From the NCBI RefSeq assembly GCF_018143015.1, contig NC_054743.1, positions 34,311,934 through 34,375,933 on the forward strand: a DNA stretch of 64,000 nt. The letters run 5' to 3'. Numbering within the stretch: the first letter of the stretch is position 1; the number at the start of each line of letters is the position of its first letter. Both the position numbers and the translations under genes were made by a program. This stretch comes from Lytechinus variegatus. Taxonomy: Eukaryota; Echinodermata; Echinoidea; Temnopleuroida; Toxopneustidae. The notes under the pieces are model-generated. The model was not told where the DNA came from and made no database searches. It saw only the letters and a program-made list of their open reading frames with translations. Shown piece after piece: positions 47,259-58,340 of the stretch.

Positions 47259-47461
47259 TATGGTGGCCCTGAAGGGACATCGCAAATAGACCAAATCGCG
47301 AATATTCACGACAAAATTGGCGACGAAATTCACGACGTCGTGAATTTCGTCGTCAATATTCAAATTGGCGACGAAATTGGCGACGTCATGAATTTCGTTG
47401 CCAATTTCGTCGTGAATATTCGCGATTTGGTCTATTTGCGATGTCCCTTCAGGGCCACCAT
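47259..47461. mobile_element. Palindromic MITE with GACGAAATT repeats and AGGAGAA flanks
   Basis: The 203 bp element starts TATGGTGGCCCTGAAGGGAC and closes with the reverse complement. About 70 bp at each end match almost perfectly. The interior is built of 12 bp units, GGCGACGAAATT and CACGACGAAATT, in both orientations. The direct repeat AGGAGAA flanks it at 47252-47258 and 47462-47468, a 7 bp target-site duplication. Both strands are open through the element and read nearly the same peptide (YGGPEGTSQIDQIANIHD...). The close arm identity and intact duplication suggest a recent insertion. Confidence 0.88.
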
Positions 47462-48109
47462 AGGAGAAACTAAGCAATCACACACCGTATTCAATGGAAA
47501 TTGAAGCCATGTTTTGTTTCGCAATACTAAATTTAGTAAATATGAATAAGAAATCATCTTATTCAAAAGTTTTGTTTGAAACATCTGATGCTCCTAAAAT
47601 AAAAACACTTTGACGATCATGGAAGTACCAGGGAATTTACGATTCGCTGGATGTACAACTTCCATATATTTGCGTTGTATCCGTTCTTTCTCTGTCTGTC
47701 CTAACTCTTTCCCTGTCTCTCACTACCCCCTCCCCCCGCCCTGTATTTTTCTGTCACTTTTTTCAAAGAGGAACGTTTACTCGTGGCATACACCTTGGTG
47801 CACGATCTGCTATTGTATGCCTATTGGTTTGTATAGTACCCCCGACATAAAGGAACCAAGAATCAGACCAAATATTGAGACTTGGATCTTTCTTCAGATC
47901 CCATGCAGGCTCTTCCCCTTGTGATATACATTACATATATCAATTCACTGTATTGTATATGTAGGTACCATTGACTAGTGTGTTGATATCATGGATTGTT
48001 CATTCCAAGAATTGTCAGTATAATCATGGCCATCTTGTAATAATTCTGCGGATGAAATTAAACTAAACATTCCAAATCGCATGATTGATATTTATTCATA
48101 TACTGGAAG

Positions 48110-48320
48110 ATTATTCATTTTCATTTCATTTCATTTATTACCATATCCATGATATCACAAATTATATAATATAACTCAGACATACAAATTACACAATTTA
48201 TGTTACTGAACAATAAAGCATATAATATTAATAAACAAATTTGAATATGGGGGGAACATGCAAAAAAGCAAAGCTTGTTACAAGGCAAGTTCCCTGAGCA
48301 TGATAGAGTATTATGCATGT
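48110..48320 (-). mobile_element. Probable LINE 3' UTR with (GAAAT)n tail
   Basis: On the minus strand this reads AGGGAACTTGCCTTGTAACA, AAGCTTTGCTTTTTTGC, ATGGATATGGTAATAAATG and then ATGAAATGAAATGAAAATG. An AATAAATG followed by short pentanucleotide repeats resembles the 3' end of a CR1/L2-like LINE. No coding sequence is present, so the call rests on tail structure and resemblance only. Confidence 0.45.
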
Positions 48321-48354
48321 AAGTATGATAGAGTAGAGTAAACCATAATTAAAA

Positions 48355-48755
48355 AAATTTCACCGAGGTAAACGATGAATTTTCATCAAAATCTGATATA
48401 TGAAAATAATGAAGGTATTGAATTTAAAGTTTGGCCAGATTTTGTTTGAAACAGTTATATGCACACCCTCATGAATATGCAATAGTTGGGCTGATGACGT
48501 CATGCCCTCGCTTTCCCTTTCGTAAATCATGATTGTTTCCATGGGTGTCGATTTGTGCTGTGAATCTATTGTTCAAGGGGGGGGGTGATCTATTGTTTCA
48601 TCCCCCATTTGAATAGTATGACGTCATTGATCGACACCAGTGATTTTTTTTTCATATTTCCACGCTGGTGTTTATGATTTGGCTCTCTTGTAACAAATAT
48701 AGTTGCAGCAGTGATTATCTTACACATTAAGTCAGGAGACAAAATTTGAATGAAT
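48355..48755 (+). mobile_element. TTTCATCAAAATC-type dispersed repeat, fuller copy
   Basis: Opens GATGAATTTTCATCAAAATC and continues with AACAGTTATATGCACACCC and TGATGACGTCATGCCC. An inner inverted pair follows (GGGTGTCGAT and ATCGACACC), and it closes GTGATTATCTTACACATTA. It shares beginning and end with the fragment at 27300-27605. Confidence 0.7.
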
Positions 48756-48775
48756 GTAATTTCATGCAATAGTAA

Positions 48776-49290
48776 TTCAATTCATCTTTATTTCACAAGC
48801 AGACTAAAAAGACTCTTTAAAAAAACATGAATACAGTATAAACCGTTCAAAGATAACATATGATAATAACAATATTCCGCATTTATATGGCGCTAAACAC
48901 ATCGGAACGACGTCTCTTAGCGCTTTACAAATATATCATTACCCCGGTCATCGGATCCTTGCATGCCCGCATACAATGTATGCACCTTCTCCACTCCCTG
49001 GGGAGCATTCCAACAAGAGTTCCGAGACTCAATTGCTAGGCATACTACATAGGCTTTCGCATCCTACCGGGTACCCATTTAACACCTGGGTGGAGAGTGG
49101 CAAATTGTGGATTGACGCCTTGCCAAAGGACGCTCGGCCATGGTGGGATTCGAACCCTCTGATTACAAGGCGAGAGTCAGAACCGCCACACCACGGCGCT
49201 TGCACATAATGTAGAGCAGCTCATCACAAAATATATACATCTTCCATAATCATGATAATGCACAAAGATAAAATATACAAAATAATGAAT
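48776..49290 (-). mobile_element. Possible LINE 3' UTR interrupted by a SINE
   Basis: On the minus strand the sequence before and after the SINE at 48865-49199 is AT-rich and ends GAAATAAAGATGAATTGAAT, like the (AATTG)n tail of another LINE family. No coding part remains. The assignment is tentative. Confidence 0.35.
48865..49199 (-). mobile_element. tRNA-derived SINE (copy 2)
   Basis: The minus-strand head reads GCGCCGTGGTGTGGCGGTTC with B-box GGTTCGAATCCC (+ strand 49145-49156). The body has CACCCAGGTG and AAATGGGTACC, as in the SINE at 1941-2235. Its 3' end has a 7 bp hairpin, GCGCTAA with TTAGCGC (+ strand 48890-48896 and 48917-48923), with a loop starting GAGAC. A tail of ATTGTTATTATC follows. 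Its stem differs from the LINE copies by paired changes. Confidence 0.85.
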
Positions 49291-50257
49291 GGAGATATGA
49301 CATCAGCTTGTTCATTTCATATTCATCATGTTCATAAAGATACGCATACAGCGTTTAATCGAAATAATGCAAAATTTACTTGTCATATTCTTTGTCCGAT
49401 ATTGCCGAAATGTTGAGCGTTTGTTTGCCTATTTATTGTTTTATTTTCTACCTGGCATACCCCCTTCAACCTGGTAATTTCTTGTAAGTGAACTATTTCT
49501 TACCTAATCATTTCATTGATCTGACTACAGACCACGCCAATTTCTGTATACGTTTCAACTTTGTATTCCTTTTTGCCTCAAGAAAACTGAAAATGGAAAT
49601 TTAGGCTTTGAGTGCGTTATGAATGTTTGAAAATCATACCACTTTGGGAAAATGTAGGGAACTCCCTTCTGCCTCAAAATAAAATATTGTTACACCTCAG
49701 AATTGCTACATTATCGTTAATTACCATATTCAAAATACATATTTGTGTTTTTTTTTCGTTATTCGCTTAATTAGAGCTATCATTCTTTCCCAGATTGTGT
49801 TATGCAACAGTCACACCAACACAATTGTTGCAAACCTACCAATGTATGCCATTTAAACTAACGTTATAGATTTGATCGGTTTGTGATCGTGTTTACTGGT
49901 GTGACTGGACCCGGTAAACATTGGAAAAAAAAGTGTCCATCACTCGTGTAAACTGTGAAGATTGAATCCATAAGCCCTGACACGATCTCACCCGATATCA
50001 AACAAATGTGGGGAAAGGCGAGTCAACAATTCGTCACATCTTAACTAAACTGGACTTTTTAGGAGCGTGTGAATCAATAGGGTTTGTATATGGATAACGG
50101 TTCAAGGACACGACATGCTCATGTTGATTCCATAACCATAAGTCATCACATTCGTTCGAAATGATAATGAGGATTGTTATGAATAGGAAAGGATTATAGT
50201 ATGTTTGGGAATGGATGTTACATGGATAGCTGCGCAAGGGAAATGTAAGGAAAAATG
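49291..50257. other. No gene recognised apart from one small MITE
   Basis: AT-rich DNA. The only element identified is the 99 bp MITE at 49808-49906. No coding feature was seen. Confidence 0.4.
49808..49906. mobile_element. 99 bp MITE, CAGTYACACCAAC family, copy 2
   Basis: Perfect 11 bp termini, CAGTCACACCA and TGGTGTGACTG. The interior AAACCTACCAATGTATGCC and TAACGTTATAGAT match the copy at 25824-25922. This is the better-preserved copy and defines the ends. Confidence 0.82.
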
Positions 50258-50502
50258 CACTGCAAAAACTCTGGTGTTGATTTAACACCAGCCCTGAATT
50301 CATATAATATGTCCACACCAGAGAAGTGTAAGACAACACCAGTTTCCTTATGGTCTAACACCAGATAGGTGTTTATACAACACCAATTAGTATTAAAACA
50401 GCATCGGTTTGATTCCAAACTGGTGCTGTTTGAATACTTCTCTGGTGTGGACATATATAGATTCCGGGCTGGTGTTAAATCAACACCGGAGTTTTTGCAG
50501 TG
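50258..50502. mobile_element. MITE, CACTGCAAAAACTC / ACACCAG family, copy 1
   Basis: Termini CACTGCAAAAACTC and GAGTTTTTGCAGTG are perfect inverted repeats, followed inward by GGTGTTGATTTAACACCAG and its complement. The interior repeats ACACCAG/CTGGTGT units. The terminal and unit pattern is a variant of the GGTGTTA family at 2434 and 5255. It is non-coding. Confidence 0.88.
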
Positions 50503-51736
50503 TGGCATTGCGGGAAGGGAGAAAAAAATGTACTAAAGATAAAGAATGAAGCAGGAAAAAAGAGAAGAAAAAATACGAGGAGAGATTTCGGAGAGATGAG
50601 AAGGTAGATGGAAATTTAAAAAAATGATTGAATTAATAGGATTTAGATGCAAATAAGACTATATGGAGCTTTACTTTGAAAGAGGGATGTAAATAGTCAT
50701 ATTCGATGTTCGCTCTGTATCAAACATGTCAAACGTACAAAAGTAGCAATGACCATTATAAATTTCATTCTTACAATGACCAACAACATGAACAAGAGAT
50801 GTGAACAAAATTATTCACATTTATTTTGGGGGCTCATCATTCTATGCTTGTAAGTCCATGTGTCGATGAGAGCAAACACAGCTTTAATACGAATACCAAC
50901 GGTATCACCTCCATCTGCTTCGGAGCTCTCGGCACTCTCAAGTATTTGTTTAAACCTGTCAAATTTAATTAATTTCCCGGTCAAAGGGTGGAAAATTCAA
51001 CACTAAAATAGAAAACAAGTATATATACACATCCCCACCCCTCTCCTCATCTGTTAGTGCTATTTTCATCGCGACCCAAAATAACCAAATTGCAAAGTCC
51101 ATGGAGAACGCGCCATGTCAATATTTGTATGTTTGTTCACTAATTTACTCCACTGATTGGTACCAGATTATGTATTCCCGGTCATTATAAGGCAATTGTT
51201 TATGATTTTCAGATCTACACCAAGGTTTGTAGACACTTCAAATTGTTTTCGTTGCAAAAGGACCTTTTGGGTATTATTTTGTAATCAGCAGATCGGTGAC
51301 TGTACAGTTTGGGAACATGATGGTGACAGTTTACTCAACGAACATGAGATTTTGAACATCTTTTTCTGAAATTTTTGTTTATAATTCTACTTGTTTGTCA
51401 CAATGACAATCATTTTCTAGTGATTTCCCCATCATCAGAATCATGTAAACGTTCTCCATGTATTTCCTCATTATGCTTAAAGCCGTTTCCAATATTTCGC
51501 TAATAAATCTGTCATCATCCTCGTGAAATTGGTGATATCCTCAGCATAATAATGAACACGAAGTAATCTAATGGTACTAACAATTGTTTTGTTCTTTTGT
51601 TAAAGAATTGTTAACTACATTTGAATGTATACGGCGTGCCACTTCGTTCACTTTTAACACACATGCATCTTTACCATACAAATTATACAAACAATGGTAG
51701 GGGATTTCAGGGTAACTTCGTACCATCTGTGTACCA
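50503..51736. other. No feature recognised
   Basis: AT-rich DNA without recognisable genes, RNA boxes or repeat termini. Confidence 0.4.
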
Positions 51737-52568
51737 GGGCCCTGTCTCACAAAGAGTTACGATTGATCCGATCAACCTAAACTGTATGGGAAAACCAAAA
51801 GTGTCACATTTTTAATCCAGGAAATTTGCAAATGTCTTTTGTAAGCACAAAAAAAACACACTGAATTTTCAAGAAAACGATGATTGTATGATGACTTAAC
51901 ATCATATCAAGAAAATATTTTGAACAAAAATCCCTGGGGCCACTTACATTGACGAGTGGATACCACGCGCGACCAAAAAACACGTAAAAAGGATATCTTC
52001 TTCAAGATAGGGCACGTTACGTACGTAACGTGATTAGGGTGTCAAAACATCTATTTCGCTTGGAAAGCTACGTGTTTAGGGTCAAATTTGCGGGGATGAT
52101 AAAACAAAATTAAAATGTTTTATAAAGGATGTCCTTTTGCCACAACACTACGCGTTTAGAGTCCGATTTGCGCGAGATGTGGAAGGTGGGGCCTTACTTA
52201 ACCAAATGATGTGTAAAAGTAAAACCGACGACCGACGGACCCGTGACATAACAATAAAGTATTGCTGTACTTGGTTGGGGTTCATTTCAGGGAATACTTG
52301 CCAAGAGTATGTTATGTTTCAAGTACTTGTTAAGGGTAGGGTTTTACACGCCAATACTTGTTAAGGGGTGCATGTTCGGAATATGGAAAATAACGTGTTT
52401 AGGGTGCTTTTCGAGACCCCATGGTCGACTCTGGTATCCACTCGTCAATGGAAGTACCCCCTCCCCCGGGGGGGGGGGGGCAAAAATGCATTTTGGATGT
52501 TGACGTTGCTGGCTTTACATAGTTTTGATTGATCAGATCAGATGCAAACTCTTTGTAAGACGGGGCCC
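51737..52568. mobile_element. Foldback element, GGGCCC...ACAAAGAGTT type 3, with an element nested inside
   Basis: Left end GGGCCCTGTCTCACAAAGAG and ATTGATCCGATCAACC; right end TGATTGATCAGATCAGATG, AACTCTTTGTAAGACGGGGCCC. This third variant shares the GGGCCC border with types 1 and 2. The arms are separated by a 525 bp repeat-containing element. Confidence 0.75.
51936..52460. mobile_element. Nested element with CATTGACGAGTGGATACCA termini and internal degenerate tandem repeats
   Basis: The 30 bp ends (GGGGCCACTTACATTGACG then AGTGGATACCA) and their complement match at nearly every base. Inside are about eight degenerate units related to ACGTGTTTAGGGT (ACGCGTTTAGAGT, ACTTGTTAAGGGT, ACGTGTTTAGGGT and others) at roughly 50 bp spacing, plus the palindrome GCACGTTACGTACGTAACGTG near 52013. 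It is non-coding and lies within the type 3 foldback. Confidence 0.8.
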
Positions 52569-54630
52569 GATTCGATTCAGCCTCTCATAGTCATACACCG
52601 TAATTATGGATATATAACCTTTTGGTTATTTCAATTTTTGGCGGCTTTCTTTTATGTAGTTTTCCATTCCATTTTCATCGGGGGGGGGGGGGGGTGGCCA
52701 AAGTTGAAAAACGTGATAAGAAACTCTGACCGGTTCGTAGTCTTAATCACTGACCCATTGATTGTCATTGTGTTAAGTCACAGATCTAGACCACGTTTCA
52801 TCTTTACCTAATTCTTCTTGCTTGCTCGACCTCATTTTCAGTCACGTAATGTCATCTTTTAGACTCTAGAGATCATGTCTATTTTTATGGGTTGTCTCTC
52901 AATATCTCAACAAGAAGGTGGTCTTCTTGTCTTCATTCTCAAGCCTACGATCTGACCACGAACCCATTGTTTTCTCGTTAGTATTCAATGGAAAGAAAAA
53001 CGTTTTCTTTTCATGACAAACATTGGTTAACAAGACAATATTGACAAAGTCATGGTAGGGCCATGTCATCATGGCTCTGAGACTGATAGAGCTTCGCTAA
53101 GAAAAAAGGAGGGCACAATCCGGGGGCACAATATTCCATATTTTGTTACTCTGCATAGGCATAAAAACTATTCACATGAAAATATTATATAAAAGGGTAA
53201 ATTATCAAAGAACGCTTGGTATGATGATTCATGATTAAACATATTAAAAAGAATACTAAAATCGCTATATTTGAGAGATATTGATTTTTTTTAAAGTAGT
53301 ATTTTTAAAAGTAATAATTGATACCCTGAAAATCGATAAGAAGATGAGGGGATGGGGCAAGAGTGCGTGAGAGTGTAAGTGTGTGTGTGTGTGTGTGAGG
53401 GTGAGGGAGAGAGATGGAGATAATGAGGGGGAGGGGGGAGAAGGGGGTCCCAAAGGGACAAAGAAGGGGATCAGCCGAAAGACGAAGGGGGTCAGATTTT
53501 GGAATCAAGAAAACGGGGGCATTCTTACTTGTTCGTTCGGTTCACTCCCTCGTAAAAAATGCCTTATTGCAGTAAAGAAACTTAAACCCTGGTTTCCCTG
53601 ATAAAAAAAAACATTATCTGCGCTCGATCGCTACGATTTATTTTTTTAGGATACCGTTCTAAACAGCCTTCTAGTTCCCGTTTACGTCTTCCTGAGCCCT
53701 CACTTCGCATTTTAGTGTGCCGAAAATTAAAAATTCATGCACTTAAACATAAATAGATTTTCAATAAATAAATATATAGATATATATATATATTTTCTTT
53801 TTTTTCCCGGACAGATGTTTCAGTCCCTCACCTCCCCCACCTTCGTTGAAAATAAATGGCTGATGATGCAACGGGCATTCCAAACGATCAGAAGTTATAT
53901 CGTGTAAAAAAAACCCTGATCATCCACATGAACACTCCATCAGGGCTTTGATATCGACGGACGAGCTTTTCAACATAACGGAAAACAGAAAACTTCTTAT
54001 GCAAAGCCGACTTCAGTCCATAGAAAAACCCGATAGCCTGTTTTCATCCATATAATTACATTGCTGAATCGCCTTTGTCGTCTATTGTTGTGAGGTAATT
54101 GTGAAGGGAGGCATATTTTCGAACTGTCGAACCGAGTCAGGGAAACCCGATTGGAGATCCCCCTCTCTCTCTTTACATTTTTAAAATTTCATTTTAAAGA
54201 AAGTGTTTCATCGAGCTATTAAAATCCAAGTGAAACCTTATATCCTGTGACTTGATGACGTCAAGCAGATTATTTATTTGACAAAACATTGGAATCCATA
54301 TAAAGTGTAATATAAAAAATAATCATGATAGTCACCATATACTGCAATGTAGTCGTGGATCAAGGAGATCGGGAGGCATGCCCACCTAATTATGACCCAA
54401 ATGTGAATACGTTAATGAGAAGCAACCGCTCTACAAGTAGCTATGTTCCGCCCTTTTTCTGGAAGTGAAGATGATATAGACACTTTTTGGGGGTGGGGTC
54501 ATCTATACTTTTGCCTTTTGGAATTTAAAAAATCCTTTTGTTATTTTTTTTCATTTTGAGATTCATCGGGAGGGAACGTATGGTGTTATGGCGGTTTGAG
54601 GAGTGATAATCGGGGGGGGGGGGGGCTGTT

Positions 54631-54631
<1 letters not shown>
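52569..54631. other. No gene recognised; G runs and a (GT)n
   Basis: A G run of about 14 lies near 52680, (GT)n at 53381-53398 followed by purine-rich GGGAGA DNA, and a G run near 54612. No coding motif was recognised. Confidence 0.45.

Positions 54632-54692
<61 letters not shown>
54632..54692. repeat. (TA)n microsatellite
   Basis: About 60 bp of nearly pure TA dinucleotides directly precede the perfect palindrome at 54693-54758. The combination is likely to be unstable and difficult to assemble. Confidence 0.95.
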
Positions 54693-54696
<4 letters not shown>

Positions 54697-54758
54697 GTTT
54701 GAATTAATGACCTCGGAGCTATATATATATAGCTCCGAGGTCATTAATTCAAACCTTT
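54693..54758. repeat. Perfect 66 bp palindrome
   Basis: AAAGGTTTGAATTAATGACC then TCGGAGCTATATA meets its exact reverse complement, with the axis between 54725 and 54726 inside (AT)5. No mismatch and no loop were seen. It could be a cruciform-forming AT-rich palindrome, a fresh duplication, or a snap-back artefact of library construction or assembly. Confidence 0.95.
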
Positions 54759-56597
54759 TTTCACTCACAGTTCAAGAAATATCAACAACAGACAATCAAT
54801 TAAATGTAATCAATGATCAACTATACAGAGTTCGCCGAACGAGTATCAGATACAGTTTCAACCATCATCTTCAGGACTCCTCTTGACAGTCACTTGAGAG
54901 GCTGAGCTGGAGCACAGATACAACCGGCTTCTATCAGATTTATAATACTTCAAACACTCGGCTTCAAAGCTTGTTCGTTTGGTTTTAATTTTCTCTGCAC
55001 CAATTCCTTTAAAACTATCGAATTTAGAATATAAATATTCTTAATTTGCATAAAATCGTTCGAATTCGAAAATAATAAATAGAATTTCTGAAATCATAAC
55101 TGAGGATGCAGGATGCAAAATGTTTGCCCAGGTATATGTGATGTGGTCACAATCTGTAAGTATTCGATGCATTTTATTTCATTTTCACGATGAAAAGGGT
55201 CCCCCTGTCCCTTCATTCTAGCCATAGGCCCCTTTAGTGCTTCAGCAATTACATAGCGTGTGTGTCTCGATCGGTGATAGCAATAATGAAATGTTTTGTT
55301 GTCGGGAGAGTGAGAAGAGAGCCCAAACAAAGGGTTCTTATGATAATTTCTTTAACACCTTCCCCTTTCTTTCACAAAGAGGTGTGAAAAAGCCCAGATC
55401 AACTATTTTCCGCATTCAAAAGGAAAAGAATGAGCTACGAAAACAGGGTGTCACCTGACCAACATGGAATGGGGGACCGCGAAGGGTAGGGGAGACTGAC
55501 CAAATGTTAACCACCCAAATGACCCCGAAATTAAGTATTTTCAAAATTTTAGAAGTACTTATCAACGTAATTATATTTTGATGGGAGATCTATACGGGCA
55601 CCAGTTTAAAAAAAATGATGTGATGTAATGAGGGGCAATTATTATGTAGAGCAGAGAGAATCAATTATGTCATGTATGTAGAGCAGAGAAGAGGGTGCTC
55701 CGTGTTTGTGAAACGGTGAAAATCTCTCGATAATAACAATTCTTTTCTTTTATCCCAGCTCTCTTCTTTCTCCTCCTCTTCCTCCTCGTACTTCTTGGTT
55801 ATCATGTGTTTTGCTTTGCATTCTTCCCTTTTCCTCTTTCCCTTCTCGTAATTTTTCTTCTCCCTTTTCGTGTTCATTTCTTCGCCATTTAAAATGTCCC
55901 CGCAACTAATGTTTACATGATATCTAGGGGTGTTTCACCCCCACGCATGCACATAATCCGATCTTCAGTATATTTCAGGTAACTCTGAAAATATGATTTC
56001 TCCACATTTTTATCAAATTATTAACATTTAAAAAGAATATACGGTAGAAGCGGCATATTTGAAAAGTTCATTAGCAATTACTGCCATTTGCCATGTTTGC
56101 TATGGAAAGGGAGGGAGCAATCCTTCCACACGCTGTGCAAGTGTGAAAATGAAATCGATGAAATGAATAATGTTTTTAAGAAGCTCGGCAGGATGCCGCA
56201 CGTAAAGATCAGTCATCGTAAAATGCGATATTAATGAAATAAACCCAGATCAAAACAGTTTGCAATTGTTACAGCCCCAAATAGACCACACCAAGCATCC
56301 CATTTCGCGCGACAGTGCTTCGATTGCGAGATTTGGGGGATTCCTTCTTGCTCATTCTCTATTCAAGGAAATAAATTGGCAGCCTGGGGAACATAAATAA
56401 TTTGTTTAGCTTTAAAGAAGGCGGGTTTTAATCTTCCAGCTTATGTGATTCCACGTCCTTGTGGAGCAAATTAGGAAGAAGGAAATACATAAAGTCTATT
56501 TTAGCATAAATTACTTGTGGTCCAGTTCGGCGAGGAAAAGAAGTCCAAAGATCCAATATGACCAACCCGCAATTTTCCCGATTTTCCAAACACTTAA
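54759..56597. other. No feature recognised
   Basis: AT-rich DNA. The short frames here (up to 78 codons) have no recognisable domain or splice context. Confidence 0.4.
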
Positions 56598-57082
56598 AGG
56601 GGAATCCAACCCAAATAAAAACTTGTTTTTATAAGAAAAAGAAAAATCAGACAAGTTGATAGGTGAAAGTTTGAACAATATTGGACAAACGACAAGAAAG
56701 TTATGAATTTATAAAAGTTGTAAATATTGGTAATCACTATATTCATGGAGACTTCAAATTTGCCGCATATGGGATGGCATAGTGATGTAAGGCAAGGACT
56801 ACTCTTCCATGTACTCCAATACATATTATGGCTAAAATGTCATTTTCCCAAAAGTTTTATTTCAAATTATATTTTTCTTTCATGAGGACATAAAACAGTA
56901 TTACTGCCCCAGGGGAATTGGTACTTAGGAGAAAACCACAAATCCCTGATAATAAAGTACATGGCCTATGGGAAAGTTGTCCTTGCCCCTTGTCATAATT
57001 TACTTACCCAGTTGCCAATATTCTGTTTAATTTATTTTTCTCCTTCCCAAAACAACATTTTATGGCCAAGGCTGGATTCCCT
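56598..57082. mobile_element. Nonautonomous DNA transposon with TTAA target sites, 485 bp
   Basis: TTAA at 56594-56597 and 57083-57086 flanks the termini AGGGGAATCCAACC and, as its complement, AGGGAATCCAGCC. The interior is AT-rich, with no transposase. TTAA duplication and short termini fit Kolobok or piggyBac mobilisation; which of the two cannot be told here. Confidence 0.75.
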
Positions 57083-57715
57083 TTAATCCTATTTCACACC
57101 CTTCCTCTTTTTTTCTCCCCTCCCTCTTCCCGCACTAAAATATGTATATTTTGCCTCTATCATTAAACTTTGCTCTTCTTCTCATCCAATAACGTGAATA
57201 AACATATTTCCATTTCTTAATTTTTTCTTATAACCGTCTCTGTTATATCCCTTTCCCTCTTTGAATGATCCGTTTCCTTTAATTCCCTCCATCTTTTTTT
57301 TTGTCCTATACGTTCCCTTACAATCTTTCTTTTATTGTTGATTTTAATAAGCCTCAGTTCTCAAATAGCCCCCAAAATGTTCCAGCGCGCGACAGGCCTT
57401 CAAAGGCGTCAACTCATTTGAAATCTGATTTCCTTTCTTTCACACCTATATCACAATCGCCACTAATTATTGTTGGGAAAATGCTCATTATTTCGCCAAT
57501 TGTTAGATGCGTCAATACTACAGGACACTGGTACTGGCATTATGAAAATTATGATCAATTATTGACGAATTAAGCATCATTATAATGATTAGAGACAGAC
57601 AGAGACAGTGATCAACAGTTGAATTTCTTGAATTTCTTGGGGATCGACAGCCGCTGGTTATCAGATGTTATACACACCATACTAATCATGATCATCATGA
57701 TCATCATCATCAGTA

Positions 57716-57738
57716 GCAGCAGCAGCAGCAGCAGCAGC
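57716..57738. repeat. (CAG)n run, about 8 units
   Basis: AGCAGCAGCAG units followed by CGCCGCAACAGC, preceded by ATCATC units. A short composition-driven frame covers it. Confidence 0.85.
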
Positions 57739-57960
57739 CGCCGCAACAGCGTCAATCGTCATCGACAACATCATAACAACCACACAATCGAAAGTAGCAA
57801 TAACATCAATTTAATTTCCAACAGAAAAATATAAAAAAAACAATGATGTATTGCATATGACATAATCATTAACCCACCCTCGATATTACAGCTCACAGCT
57901 TGTCCTACATATTTTCCTCATTATAAAAATGTCATCATCCTATTCATCAGTATTATCAAT

Positions 57961-58184
57961 GACCGTACGCAGATTTTTTCTTCTGGGTTGGGGGACGCAA
58001 ATATTTTTCTCGAAGAAACTCGAAAGCGAAGGAGCGAAGCGACCGAGCTTGTCATGCCATTTTAAAAGTGATATTGAAGGATTTCTTGCACACTTTTGGG
58101 GGTAAATTTTATTAAAAATTTCTGTAAAAAATGCAAATTTTCAGAATTTCGGAAGGGGGGGAGGGACTTCACGTCACGGCGTAA
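57961..58184 (+). mobile_element. Short nonautonomous element, GACCGTACGCA family, copy 2
   Basis: Matches the inverted element at 15363-15569 in order: CCGTACGCA, a G-rich run, GAAACTCGAAAGCGAAGG, AGCGAAGCGACCGAGCTTG, then AT-rich DNA and a second G run. The right end ACGTCACGGCGTAAG is only weakly inverted relative to the left, so it has decayed or is truncated. Confidence 0.72.
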
Positions 58185-58254
58185 GACCAAGCCATGATCA
58201 TGCGTTGATCACCACCATCAGCATCTTCCATCTCCTTCTTTTTGTTTACTCTTC

Positions 58255-58340
58255 TTCTTTATCTTTCTTCTTCATCTTCTTCTTCTTCTCCTCCTCTTCT
58301 TCTTCTTTTTCTTTTTTTTTCTTCTTCTTCTTCTTCATCA
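58255..58340. repeat. (TTC)n trinucleotide array
   Basis: About 85 bp of TTC with TCC and TTT variants. The Ser- and Glu-rich frames on the two strands are compositional. Confidence 0.9.

Noticed and set aside
47136-47504. 113- and 110-codon frames on opposite strands as possible genes
   Set aside because: The shared peptide is explained by the palindromic mobile element; there is no splice context and flanking codons are unrelated. The openness itself is kept as a finding.
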